Assembly: GCA_963565915.1 (NCBI GenBank)
Contig: OY751487.1
Span: 1,550,001-1,614,000 of the forward strand
Origin: Entoloma clypeatum
Lineage: Eukaryota > Basidiomycota > Agaricomycetes > Agaricales > Entolomataceae
Length of the DNA stretch: 64,000 nucleotides
Direction of reading: 5' to 3'
Made by a program: the position numbers and the translations under genes. Under the pieces are notes generated by a model. It was not told where the DNA came from, did not search any database, and saw only the letters and a list, made by a program, of their open reading frames with translations. Below are positions 33,889-44,960 of this stretch, in pieces (the first letter of the stretch is position 1; each line of letters begins with the position of its first letter).

Positions 33889-34310
33889 TGTCTGGCAGTG
33901 GTATCGGTTGATCGATCGATCATGCAAGCGTTGCAGCAGCAGTATAATACTGTGAAGCGGGCCGGAAGAACCGTTGGTGGTCCCACGTCCAGGATACTGT
34001 AATGACCTTTTTTGAAACAGGCTGTCGGCTATAAACTCTACACGTTTTTTAAACGCCAAAGCTCAGGTTGACGATGTCCAGACGCAGTGTACATGTGTAA
34101 GTTGACAGATCATCCCATAGTCTTCGCCAAATGGTGCTGGGAACGAAATGCCATCGTGGCAAATGTAACCCATTGATCGAGCACATCGATTTGACGGGGG
34201 AGGGAAGCGGAAGTTGCGGAACAGAATAACGACATGAATTCAAACTCCGCATCCCACCCTCTTTCCACATCATCCACACAAACAACCTTCGTGTACCCCA
34301 TATCCCCGCA
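33889..34310. promoter_or_regulatory. Divergent intergenic region RhaM / Rab11
   Basis: 422 bp between divergent start codons, so both promoters lie here. No specific element was recognised. Confidence 0.45.
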
Positions 34311-35426
<1,116 letters not shown>

Positions 35427-36254
35427 AGCACGCCCATGTGGCGGCGGCTTGTTCTTCATTTGAACTTGCGGTGCGCAATGAAGACATGCTCTCTGTGTGC
35501 TGGGTGTACGTTATGTGCACGTTGTACCTCGCTCTTTGCCGTTGCATATAGTGTAATATCCTTTCCCTACTTCGTTTCTTGGAATTCCATGCGTACTTGA
35601 CTTTGTATATACATAACTTTATTTATTAGGGGTTTGTGTTTGGAGCAACTAAGTTGTGTATGGCCTCCCCATTCTATCTACGTAGACTGCTGCTGATATG
35701 GTGAGTTTACTTTCCGGCTTTCTTGAAGGCTTGAGGGTTGGGTGTTGTGTAGGACTTTCTATCCACAACCCACTGTCACTCGTTCTTATCCTCGAGCAGA
35801 AGATCTGCACGAATTTTGACCAATGCATGCATACATTCTTATATGAGGATGCCATGGCTTGAAATACTTGGCTCCGAAATGAGCTTAACCGACGCATCCC
35901 ATTGGTTCTTCTATGTATCTTCAACTCATTTCCCTGGGAGACGTGCAAATCAGAGCCTTTCGTATAAGTAGGTGAACGCTTGTACACGTTCCAACCACGT
36001 AGTCCAGATTGTAAATTCGATCCTTATCCTGAAAAGGAATCCGAAGAACAGCTTGTTCTCAACAGACACGGTGAATGTTGTCCTCCTCTCCAGTCGGTAA
36101 CCGAATCATGCCTGTTGGCAAGTCCTTGTATTTCGAGACATTATATGTTCTCCAAGGCGCAACTTTGTATATCACAGCCGAAATCGATTCAGTCTACATA
36201 TAGCGCGCATGAACTGGGTGCACAGTATTTTTGTCGAGTACGGTCCTCTCCTTC
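35427..36254. other. Intergenic, no gene seen
   Basis: 828 bp between the Rab11 3' end and the frameshifted F-box gene. Nothing beyond A/T-rich flank and short random frames. Confidence 0.5.
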
Positions 36255-37772
36255 ATGGTCGTAATGTTTCAACCCGTGTTGGCAAAGAAAGGTGAGTTCT
36301 TCCAAGTATGACGCTGTCTTCCTTTTCGCTCATGTCTTTTCAGTGAACAAATCGGATGTTAATATTGATGATCGACATTGCCCCCTCCAAGTGGAACCAG
36401 TCAAAATCCCACCGACAAGCCTCCCACCCTCTCCCACTGATGCCCTTCCGAACGAGATACTTGGTCATATTTTTCACCAGTATATTGACGAGATGCCAAT
36501 GAAACGTTATCGGCTTCGCTGATCACCACGGTGGCTCTGGGGAGGTTGAATCCAATCATCCTCGGACAGATCTGCTCTCGGTGGAGGGCTGCCTCCATTT
36601 CCATGCCCACTCTTTGGTCTTCGCTGGCGATATACAGACCGAAGATGTCCCACATCCCGTTGGTTCGGCTCTGGCTCGGGCGGTCTGATGCTTGTCCCCT
36701 CAACCTTTCCCTGACGCGCGCCATCGAAGACGATGAAATTCAGGACGCCCCAGTACAGCAGATTCTCGCACTCTTCATTTCATCATCACGCCGATGGAAG
36801 TCTATCCGTCTTAGCCTCGATGGAATCCCTGGTCCCCAGTTACTAAAATTGTTAGATCTCCCAAGAGGATCGACCCCGATCCTGGAAAGCGCCGATTTAT
36901 CGTTGCCAGATTGGAATTCCACAGATGTCGATAAGCTCTGGACAATACTCTACCGGTCGCCCACCCTTCGTCGCATCACCTGGGGACCGGAATACCACTT
37001 TTCTTCCTCAAACCCCCCAGCTCATGTCCCCTGGACACGATTGACCCACATGAACCTAGGGAACCTGTTCGGTTTCAAACTCACAATTGATGAATTTATA
37101 AACACGCTTCGACCATGTCAAGAGCTTCTGGAGCTTATTGTGTCGATCGACTGGCCGGAGACAGGAAATCTTTGCGCTAAACCCATGATACTCCCTAAAT
37201 TGCGCACTTGCGAAGTCGACGCATGGAGATACAACTCGGCAATTTTCCTGAACCGAGTCGTTTGCCCTCGACTTGTCTCCTTGCATCTCATGCACGGCAT
37301 GGGACGTCAAGACATCGGTCAACCAAAGTCTTGTTCCTATATCGAAGAATTTCTTCTTCGCTCCGCCTGTGACCTGAAGACATTTTCGATATCCGACACC
37401 ACCACCGCCATTACGGAGGAAGATCTGGGGAACTTGTTCAAATCCCCATCTATGCAGTCCTTGCAAGATATGTCGTTGAGGATGAAAGTCTTGACAGATC
37501 AGACTGTAAAGTTGCTGATTCTCCCTCCTGGCAGAAGCAAGCCATGCGTCTTGCCTAAACTGTCAGCCCTTTCGATGACGTCCGATTCTCAATGTCAAAC
37601 CGTGGATGGTCTTATCTTCGAAATGGTTACATCGCGGTTGCCCATTCTACGGACGATCCAGGTCATGAATATCTTTGGTCGCCCAGCTAGCCACGACCTC
37701 ATGCATCTTCGAGCTTTGAAAAGCAAACAACATCCTGCGTACGAGATGCTCAGAGTCCTTCCCGAACCATAA
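36255..37772 (+). pseudogene. F-box/LRR-like gene with a frameshift
   Basis: Exon 1 (36255-36291, MVVMFQPVLAKK) splices through a 52-nt intron into an exon carrying the F-box start DALPNEILGHIFHQYIDE. That frame hits TGA at 36520-36522. The rest of the protein continues in another frame from about 36485 (DANETLSASLITTVALGRLN, then NPIILGQICSRWRAASISMP and about 400 residues of LRR-like sequence) to TAA at 37772. No intron with sensible signals joins the two frames, so one base has probably been lost near 36484-36490 (or the assembly has an error there). Typical agaricomycete F-box gene otherwise. If real, the shift removes the LRR part from the F-box. Confidence 0.65.
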
Positions 37773-37896
37773 CGTATATATGTACAGCTCGAAAAACAAA
37801 CAAACAGACACTGTTACGATTTGCTTCCTGAAATATATAAGTAAACAGTCCTGATATCGAACACGATGATGCTCTCCCAACCGTGTTAGCGTATTA

Positions 37897-38993
37897 TCAA
37901 TAATTTGCATCCAAGAGTCCCCCGTTCAATGTCGTATGGTAGTACTTTCCTTGACTGGAGAGTCGATTGACTGTGTCTTGGCTCTCGGCATGACTGGCGA
38001 GACAGTATAACCTGGATTCCTTCAGTGATCTCCAATTAATGTGATCCCGAAACTTTTGCACAGACGACTGGTTCACGAGGCGCAGCGACAGTTTCTTGAT
38101 CCTAGGGAACGATATCCATAGCAAAAGGTCGGAAATGTCATGGGAAGAAAATATCCTCAAGGAAGATAGAAAATCCATGGACTTCGCCGTTTGTTGCCCC
38201 CAGAATCTGTGCTTGGATAATAGACGGGATTGTCAACCAGACGGTTCACCGAGAATTCCTGAACAATGCAGGCTAGGAGGTTGAGCCCCTCATCATCCAA
38301 GTTGTCGAGACATAGCATGGTTAAAGATTTGGCTACAATTGAAATGCTGTCCAGGCTACACCATGGCTGCGGGATATTGCACCGCAAGCTTCCGCTGAAC
38401 TTGAAGGAAGTGAGCTCTAGGAGTCCTTGGGGGTTCAGGAAAGGTTCTATGACCTGCTTATTATTCACTGAGTGCGGAAGAGTGGCTTGCAGCATCCGTA
38501 GATCGAGATCGACGCTTCGGATGTCGATGAAGGAAATCCCTCCAACGAAGTCAAGTAGCCTCTTGCTCTGAAGCCAATCCAAGACCGTTCCTTGTGGAAG
38601 TGCAAGCTCGCTCTGCAGCTGAAGCCGAAGCCGAAGCCGATGTGGATCCCCCTGCCTTAGTAGCTCTTTAGCAATCACCCAGAATGTGATGTTCTTCTTC
38701 CAGCCTGATTCGCAACAGCTGATGCCACGGATTATGATCTTTACTCTCGACGTTTCGTCTGGGTCGAACAAGATCCCAAAATCCACAGAAGAGAAGTTTG
38801 GAGGGAGTGCAGGTCGATATTCGCGGTAGTGAAGGCGAGGGGTTGGGTCGGTGGGACCTCCGTCTTCCCATGATGGATAATCAGCATCATCACGGGGAAG
38901 AGAGCGAGTAGGAATATTAACAGGAGGAGGAACCAATTCCGCGGAGCGGCTCTTCTTGAAGTCGTTGGTTTGCAGAGAGGTTTGAGAAGACAT
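37897..38993 (-). CDS. Unrecognised LRR-like protein, probably two exons
   Basis: The first frame runs from ATG at 38993 (MSSQTSLQTNDFKKSRSAEL) through LHYREYRPALPPNFSSVDFG and LRR-like segments (SISIVAKSLTMLCLDNLDDE) to about 38250. A second frame, ending at 37897, carries FWGQQTAKSMDFLSSLRIFS then WISFPRIKKLSLRLVNQSSV. They probably join by a short intron near 38220-38275 (donor GTGAAC or GTTCAG, acceptor CCAAG). The exact donor is undecided and a frameshift is the alternative. No F-box start was seen. It is convergent with the F-box gene at 36255-37772, 124 bp apart. Function unknown. Confidence 0.55.
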
Positions 38994-40183
38994 GTTGTAG
39001 GCAATTATACGAGGATCCTACGAAGTCATTCAAGGTTCATTTTATAAATGGTGTTCTTGCAACCACACTCGGGGGCAGATGTTATTGTCAAGGCTTCATG
39101 AAACACGAACATGTTGAACAGGATTCAAGACAAGAAGTTGAGTCGACTTGGCAAGATGATACTACATACAGTGCAATGTTGTCCATCACGTCCTTAGACG
39201 CGACATTTCGACGAGGGATTGGCAAGGCATTGAACAATTGTTGGTACGTTGTCAAGCGATTATTATTTCTGGGCACCGCCATTTTTGGGACAAACCTACC
39301 ATTGTCAACCTGTCGAGTGTCATCTCAGGACAATTGTGGCTTGGATGCTGTGTGTTCAATACAATTTGTTTTCCTTCGATTTTTATATGGAACGCACCTG
39401 GGAATTCAAAAACATCCACGTCTCCGTTGCAGTTGACCAGAAAGGATGATGGCAAGGCAAAGAGACATTTTGCCGGGGATTTAATGATTGATCCCAAGCT
39501 CACCGCCGTATACGTCCTCGCAGGATAGTTAACACGTCCGTGACGTCCGTGTTTCCCCCTTCTGCCGAATGTTGACATTCCCCAAGCATGACTACATAAT
39601 GTTGTCGAGGCGCCATGAAGGAGGTTAAGGGTTCCGAGATCGTCACAAGTGGGCCTGGCGCTTTGAGGCTCGGGAGGGCCCAGATATTGGGGCTCGAGGT
39701 ATATCCTTGACGAGTTTTCCTTGATACGCGGGAATGTTCTCGATATCTATGAAGACATACGCACTTTTTACTTCCTGGGTATATATAGAATCCTCAAAGA
39801 CGAAAAAGAGCGTAGCAGCTGAGGTTTTATCTCTGTGTCGCTCTTCCAAGGCCCAGCAGCCCGTGGCGGGACGGAGTCATGCACTGTGGGATGTTGCAGA
39901 AGCTAGAAAAGCAGCATCCATGTGGAAGCAATTCCGTCCATAACTTCAAGTGAATGCAAATCAGGCACCGCCTCGTTCCTCATTAACATTTATTATCGGG
40001 ATATTACTCATGGCTGCTGGTGCCACATGCTGGCAGGAGCACTTCTTCCTTCTTCCCAACAACTGCTTGTTGAAGTGGAGCTGGCTCAACGATTTATCTT
40101 ATGGCAAGTGTACCATCTTCGTCGTGCCGCATGATGGATGATCATGAAACTCATAGGATCCCCTCCATCCCAACTTTGCGGAC
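38994..40183. other. Intergenic, no gene seen
   Basis: 1.2 kb between two divergent genes. Several short frames exist, but none has splice or family support. Confidence 0.5.
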
Positions 40184-41830
40184 ATGAAACCCACCGTCCT
40201 GATCGACAGTCAGTTCAAAACTGACCTTCTTGCCTTGTCCACGCCGCTCGGAACCAAAGACGAACCTCCAGGGGATATGTCCTCAGGACTCCTTGACCTT
40301 CCTAACGAAATCCTGCTTTCCATTTTCGAGCAGCTCGATGACGAACTCTATACCCTCGCTCGGCTCTCACGGCGCCTACACCACCTCGCGCTGCCCATGT
40401 ACCTGGCCCGCAAAGGAATGAGCCCCTTCACGGGCGAACTTATTCTCTTCGACGAACGCTCTGAAGAGGTCCTTCAGGCACTGTCCATTGCGCTCTTCAA
40501 GCCCACCCTGAAATGCGTCAACTGCACAGTCAACTTTGACCAGCCACATGACAATATCCTGCTAAACATCCGAGCACTCACGCGGCTGGTCCAGCGGCTG
40601 TCGGTGCTCGAAGAGGTGCACCTCGACATTCGCGTGTTTGGCGGAGTGCAGAGCGTTGAGGCCCAGATAAGGGAGACGGAGTGCCACCAAAGGATGGAGG
40701 AGGATTGTGCGCAGGAGTTCCTGGCGCTGTTGGATGCAGTTCTGGGGAAAGGGTGTGGAGTTTTGACGGCGTGCATCGTGGGGTGGTGTTCGCCTGCAAC
40801 GTCAAACGGCCTGGTGTCTGCCATTTTTGAAGATTCGGGCGTCGGGCTGCTGCCCTGGTTGTTTTGCGACAACGATTATGTGTGCTCCTGGGCGAACACG
40901 GTCCACCGCGTCTTCAGCAACTGGCATCCATCACGCTGGACGAGTCCCTCCGCCACGCCTTCTCCACTGGAATCTCTCAGCCTGCATTGTCCCGTGCTAT
41001 TACAGGTTCAATATCTACCTTGGACGCTTCGGATGCTCAATCAGTCGAGCCTCTCTACTCTTTCTCTCAAATATTTGGATATATACTCGGATTCATGGCC
41101 TATCATCCTCCCCCGCATCACTCTCAGGAATCTAATCCACCTATCTATTGACTCTTGCTCTATCCCGTATCTAGATTTAACACGCTTTCTCCGTCGCCAC
41201 CCCCATCTCAAGCATCTTTACCTCGGCAGGAGCGTCCCTGCCCCTCCCAACGACGCCCAAAATGCGGGAAAAATTCTGGAACAATTGACACATCTGTCGG
41301 CTACCCCCGAATACCTGCAGTACTTCCTCAGTGGCGACACCCTCCCCAGACTTCACGCCGTCACCGCAATCACGCGTGTCAGGCATTGCCAGCAATTTGA
41401 CTTTGACGCCCTGAACAGCTCTTTGCTTCCCGTGTTCCGCCGTCTATGCCAAGTCCAGCTTGCCCTCGAGCTGTCCGTCGAGTCCGGCTTTCCTGACTGG
41501 ATGCATCACGAAACCCCTTCCTCCACTTCTTCGCCTACTTCAACACACCGGAATGAATCAATGATGCCCTATATTTCCACTCTAGAGCTCAGGATGGGAC
41601 TGTACCGCATACCAAGCGACGTCCAAGCAGCTCTTCCGAGGTGGTTGAAACTATTCACAGGTTTGAAAACGGTGGCGTTCTGGACGCCGTCAACGGATGG
41701 GCCGACGGAGGCCGCGGACCGGCGGGCCTTTCTCTTTTCGCTGTACAAGAGATGTCCAGGGTTGGAAAATATTGGGATCAATGGGTTGGTTCGTGATCGT
41801 GAAGGTTGGCTTGCTGAGGAAGCTCGATGA
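40184..41830 (+). CDS. F-box/LRR-like protein, single exon
   Basis: Uninterrupted frame of 548 aa, unusual in this intron-rich window. The F-box lies at about residues 38-80 (LLDLPNEILLSIFEQLDDEL, then LARLSRRLHHLALPMYLARK), followed by leucine-rich segments (LVQRLSVLEEVHLDIRVFGG; SLSTLSLKYLDIYSDS; LRNLIHLSIDSCSIPYLDLT; LRRHPHLKHLYLG) and a C-terminal part ending ENIGINGLVRDREGWLAEEA. Likely substrate receptor of an SCF ubiquitin ligase. It is not closely similar to the two duplicated F-box genes at 1-6 kb. Confidence 0.85.
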   Translation: MKPTVLIDSQFKTDLLALSTPLGTKDEPPGDMSSGLLDLPNEILLSIFEQLDDELYTLARLSRRLHHLALPMYLARKGMSPFTGELILFDERSEEVLQALSIALFKPTLKCVNCTVNFDQPHDNILLNIRALTRLVQRLSVLEEVHLDIRVFGGVQSVEAQIRETECHQRMEEDCAQEFLALLDAVLGKGCGVLTACIVGWCSPATSNGLVSAIFEDSGVGLLPWLFCDNDYVCSWANTVHRVFSNWHPSRWTSPSATPSPLESLSLHCPVLLQVQYLPWTLRMLNQSSLSTLSLKYLDIYSDSWPIILPRITLRNLIHLSIDSCSIPYLDLTRFLRRHPHLKHLYLGRSVPAPPNDAQNAGKILEQLTHLSATPEYLQYFLSGDTLPRLHAVTAITRVRHCQQFDFDALNSSLLPVFRRLCQVQLALELSVESGFPDWMHHETPSSTSSPTSTHRNESMMPYISTLELRMGLYRIPSDVQAALPRWLKLFTGLKTVAFWTPSTDGPTEAADRRAFLFSLYKRCPGLENIGINGLVRDREGWLAEEAR

Positions 41831-42304
41831 CACTCTTTTGGTGATTCTCGTCCTGCCCTCAACCCCAACCGTCGTGAATCTGGCTTCAGAGCAAGGAAAA
41901 CATTGATGTTACTGTGGCCTCTCGTTTTCTGGAATATCCGTAGCGAGGTCGGTTTCTGATACTGGTCGGCCTGTTGTTTGGAGTTTCCCTCGACTTTGGC
42001 ACCTTGTTTGCCCGAATCCGGCCACCACTGACGATGAACCTCGTGTCACCTCGACGTGGAGCAACAAGCAAGAAACCAGAAACATATCCGGGTGTTGTAA
42101 TCTCACGATGGTCTATCTAGACGACTTACTTTCAGCCGTGTTGGATAATAGAGTCCCCTCTCTATCCCTATCCGTTGAGTGATGTGTCGATCATGGACAA
42201 AGCCTGTAGATAGCCTCTTTTCTTCGCAATGTCCTGCCCAATAAAAATGTCCTGCTATGGAAGGTTCTGATCCCTAGAGTGCGTTTTAAAAAAAAAACTG
42301 TTGT
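41831..42304. other. Intergenic, no gene seen
   Basis: 3' flank of the F-box gene leading to the tRNA gene. It contains an A9 run just before the tRNA (T-rich on the tRNA strand), suitable as the Pol III terminator region. Confidence 0.5.
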
Positions 42305-42395
42305 TCGGGTACGGGGAATCGAACCCCGAGCTGCCGCGCTCATATCATAACCTGGGCATGAGAGGCGGCAATGTTAGCCGTTACACCATACCCGA
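42305..42395 (-). tRNA. tRNA-Glu (CTC) with 20-nt intron
   Basis: The acceptor stem TCGGGTA pairs with TACCCGA. The T arm CGGGG-TTCGATT-CCCCG is perfect. The anticodon stem GCCGC/GCGGC encloses the loop CT-CTC-AC. A 20-nt intron (42339-42358) interrupts the loop after position 37, the standard place for nuclear tRNA introns, and its end (TGAG) can pair with the anticodon. The mature length is 71 nt. The minus-strand downstream side is T-rich. An inserted transposable element begins 18 bp from its 5' end. Confidence 0.93.
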
Positions 42396-42463
42396 CGATA
42401 CAATGATCTAGTACAGTCGTTCCGGAAAACCTTGTCCACGTTGATCGAAAAATCGTCAAAAAT

Positions 42464-42478
42464 GCTCAAAAATCAAAT
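42464..42478. repeat. Target-site duplication, 5' copy
   Basis: GCTCAAAAATCAAAT, identical to 49068-49082 directly after the poly(A) tract. This marks the LINE insertion point inside the TIR element. Confidence 0.9.
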
Positions 42479-42572
42479 CGTCCCTTCCTCTTCCTCTAAC
42501 CACCACCATCGTGATTAGGCGCCCGCGTCTTTTTCATCGATTGTTGCTGGTTGTAGTAGATCATAGCTCAAC

Positions 42573-44960
42573 ATGTCCTTTCATGATGAACCCCCCTCCT
42601 CCTCTGGCGGTGGTCGGGCCCTTAAGGCTCCATCGCTCGCTAGATCGACCAGGATCGACACCCAATCTGTCGCCAAGCCCCCCGTCTCCCTTGATTGGCC
42701 GGACTCTCCAGCCGACCGCACTCAAACCCCAACCTCTCCCACACCATCTGGTAAGGCTGAGGAAATCCGTCTCAGGCAGAAGGCTCGCAAGTCTGCCCTT
42801 GGATCTATCAGCCCTGTGGAAGGCAATCCCACTGGCAACTGGTCAGAAGAACCGATTGATGTCGACACTCTTCCAGATGTCGACCAGCTCATTTCTGTGG
42901 GGCCTCTAGCTCCCACTCAGACTGTCTACCGCAGCGACACCCCCTTCAGTGGGCGTGCCGAGGCAACGAGACACTCTTCCATCACGCTTCCTGCTAACGC
43001 CGGACTCGTGACATTCGAGAATGTTCCGGACTATGTACTCAACAACCCGAATCAAGATCTCATCCCCAGTGAGTTACAGGTCAACATGGCAGGTGACAGC
43101 GAGGACAACCTCGTTGCAATGGTCGCTGCACTCAAAACTGTCGGCGAGGCTATCGACTTCGGTCTGGCCTCTGGCGGCACCCTCACTCGGCTCAACACGG
43201 CCACCCTCTCTGCCGCCGTCATCTCATTGGCACAGCGGATCATCATTCGAGGCATCACACGTGACGCCGTCGCTTCCGATGGAGTCCTCAAAGATGAGTT
43301 CTTCATGCTCTTCGCTCTCATGGGCGACAAACTTGGCTTCACTCTTAACGAGGACGGCAATCTCACTCACAAGGACTACGTCCCCCCCCCTCCGCCTCCG
43401 ACCCCCGCCTCCCAAGGCAAGGGTAAGTCCAAAGCTCCTCCTCCTTCCAAAACCCCCACCACCTCACAGGCGGCGGACGCCTCCATGTCGGACTCCTGGC
43501 GAGTCCACAAATCCCCTGCCCCTCCCAAAGCTTCTAGCTCTGGTAAGGCCCCGATTCCACGCGGCACCAAGGGTTTACCCTTGGCGCCTGCCCCAGCAGC
43601 CCAGCCTTCCAAGGGTCCACCCTCTGGAACGGTCAAGCGAGCCCCCAGGATCGACGACACGTCGGCATTCCCGCCCTTACCACCCAGGGGCTCTGCCTAC
43701 AACAGAGCTCCCAGGCCTTCCTACGCCAACAAAGCCAAGAGTGGAGCACACGCCGCGCCTACGGGCAAAGCGCCTGCAGAAACTGGAGGCGATGTACCCA
43801 CCCCGAAGGCTCCTGCGGTTCCTAAGCCCAGAGTGTCCTCGACCACCAAGGGCGCCAACAGGCGCTTTGTCATGATATCGAGCTCCGAGTGGGCTCTTTT
43901 CAAGAAACGCGACGAGGTTCATAAAGCTGCTCTTGAAGCGCTTGCGAACCTCAACTCTCCTCTCTCCCTCGAGGCTGCTGACTTATGCCCTGAAGGATTG
44001 AGGATGAAAACCATCAGTTCTACCGGTCGGGTCGTCCCCACCGATGTCGAACTCACCAACATCGGCAAGTTCGTTGAGCGCTTGCTCGAAGCTGACGATG
44101 CGGAGATCAATGTCTATCTTCCGACATCTAAATCCTTCCTAAAGTTGACTGGCGTACCCCGCGTCCTCAACGATGAACCTATTTCGTCTGAGGCCATTGG
44201 CAAAATCATCACGAAACACTGCTTTGCTGTCATGAGGAAACGAGTTGCCCTCACGTCTGCTGCTCGGATCGTCACCTATTCAAAAACTGCGGATATGTGT
44301 ACAGTCTATTTCGACATCCAGGACTCCCAGAGCGGGGCTACCCTGAACACCCTCATCAAGACCAAGATTCGCTGGAACGTCGAAGCGAACTTTAGGCCCT
44401 CCCCCATCAGACAGGCGGACAAGCGCATCGGCATCCCCCTCTGCAGAAACTGCTTCCAATGGGGGCATCAGATCCGAGACAATGGAACTGGCTGCCCCTC
44501 TAGACCCCAACTCTGTTCCGCATGTGGTGGCCCTCACCACGTCGACAACCACAGGCATCACGCCCCCTGTTGCAAGGGCGCGCCTAAAGCCAATCCCCCC
44601 ATCGCTCCCACCCCTGCTGGGCAGCCGTGCGACCACGCCCCAAGGTGTCGCAACTGTGGTGAAGACCACCGTTCTGACTCCACCATATGCAAGTTCTGGA
44701 AGAACCGCTTCGACCCCTCTTTCCACCGTAAGGCATATGTTAAAGCCGCTACGAAGGATGCGTCTCGCAAAGCAGCCAAGGCTGCCCGCCCCACCACCAC
44801 GACGGCGGCCAAGGTTGCAACCCTTGTCCCCACTGATCGTAATCGCTTTGAGGTTCTGGATGGTATGGAGGGCGTCGCGCCTACAGGACCTGGACCAGAA
44901 CCCACGCAAACTGCCACAACTAGTGGGACCAGCCCCTCCGATGGCGTTGTTAATGGTTGA
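42573..44960 (+). CDS. LINE ORF1, gag-like protein with zinc knuckles
   Basis: 795 aa. The N-terminal half is Pro/Ser/Ala/Lys-rich and disordered. A central region (ALEALANLNSPLSLEAADLC to KIRWNVEANFRP) is probably an RNA-binding fold. The C-terminus has three knuckle-like Cys/His motifs: CRNCFQWGHQIRD...C, CSACGGPHHVDNHRHHAPC and CRNCGEDHRSDSTIC. ORF1 proteins coat the element RNA and act as chaperones. The stop TGA at 44958-44960 overlaps the start of ORF2. Confidence 0.9.
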   Translation: MSFHDEPPSSSGGGRALKAPSLARSTRIDTQSVAKPPVSLDWPDSPADRTQTPTSPTPSGKAEEIRLRQKARKSALGSISPVEGNPTGNWSEEPIDVDTLPDVDQLISVGPLAPTQTVYRSDTPFSGRAEATRHSSITLPANAGLVTFENVPDYVLNNPNQDLIPSELQVNMAGDSEDNLVAMVAALKTVGEAIDFGLASGGTLTRLNTATLSAAVISLAQRIIIRGITRDAVASDGVLKDEFFMLFALMGDKLGFTLNEDGNLTHKDYVPPPPPPTPASQGKGKSKAPPPSKTPTTSQAADASMSDSWRVHKSPAPPKASSSGKAPIPRGTKGLPLAPAPAAQPSKGPPSGTVKRAPRIDDTSAFPPLPPRGSAYNRAPRPSYANKAKSGAHAAPTGKAPAETGGDVPTPKAPAVPKPRVSSTTKGANRRFVMISSSEWALFKKRDEVHKAALEALANLNSPLSLEAADLCPEGLRMKTISSTGRVVPTDVELTNIGKFVERLLEADDAEINVYLPTSKSFLKLTGVPRVLNDEPISSEAIGKIITKHCFAVMRKRVALTSAARIVTYSKTADMCTVYFDIQDSQSGATLNTLIKTKIRWNVEANFRPSPIRQADKRIGIPLCRNCFQWGHQIRDNGTGCPSRPQLCSACGGPHHVDNHRHHAPCCKGAPKANPPIAPTPAGQPCDHAPRCRNCGEDHRSDSTICKFWKNRFDPSFHRKAYVKAATKDASRKAAKAARPTTTTAAKVATLVPTDRNRFEVLDGMEGVAPTGPGPEPTQTATTSGTSPSDGVVNG

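Noticed and set aside
39098..39578. Several overlapping short frames in the 39-40 kb gap
   Set aside because: All three frames and both strands are open for similar lengths, which is typical of noncoding sequence.
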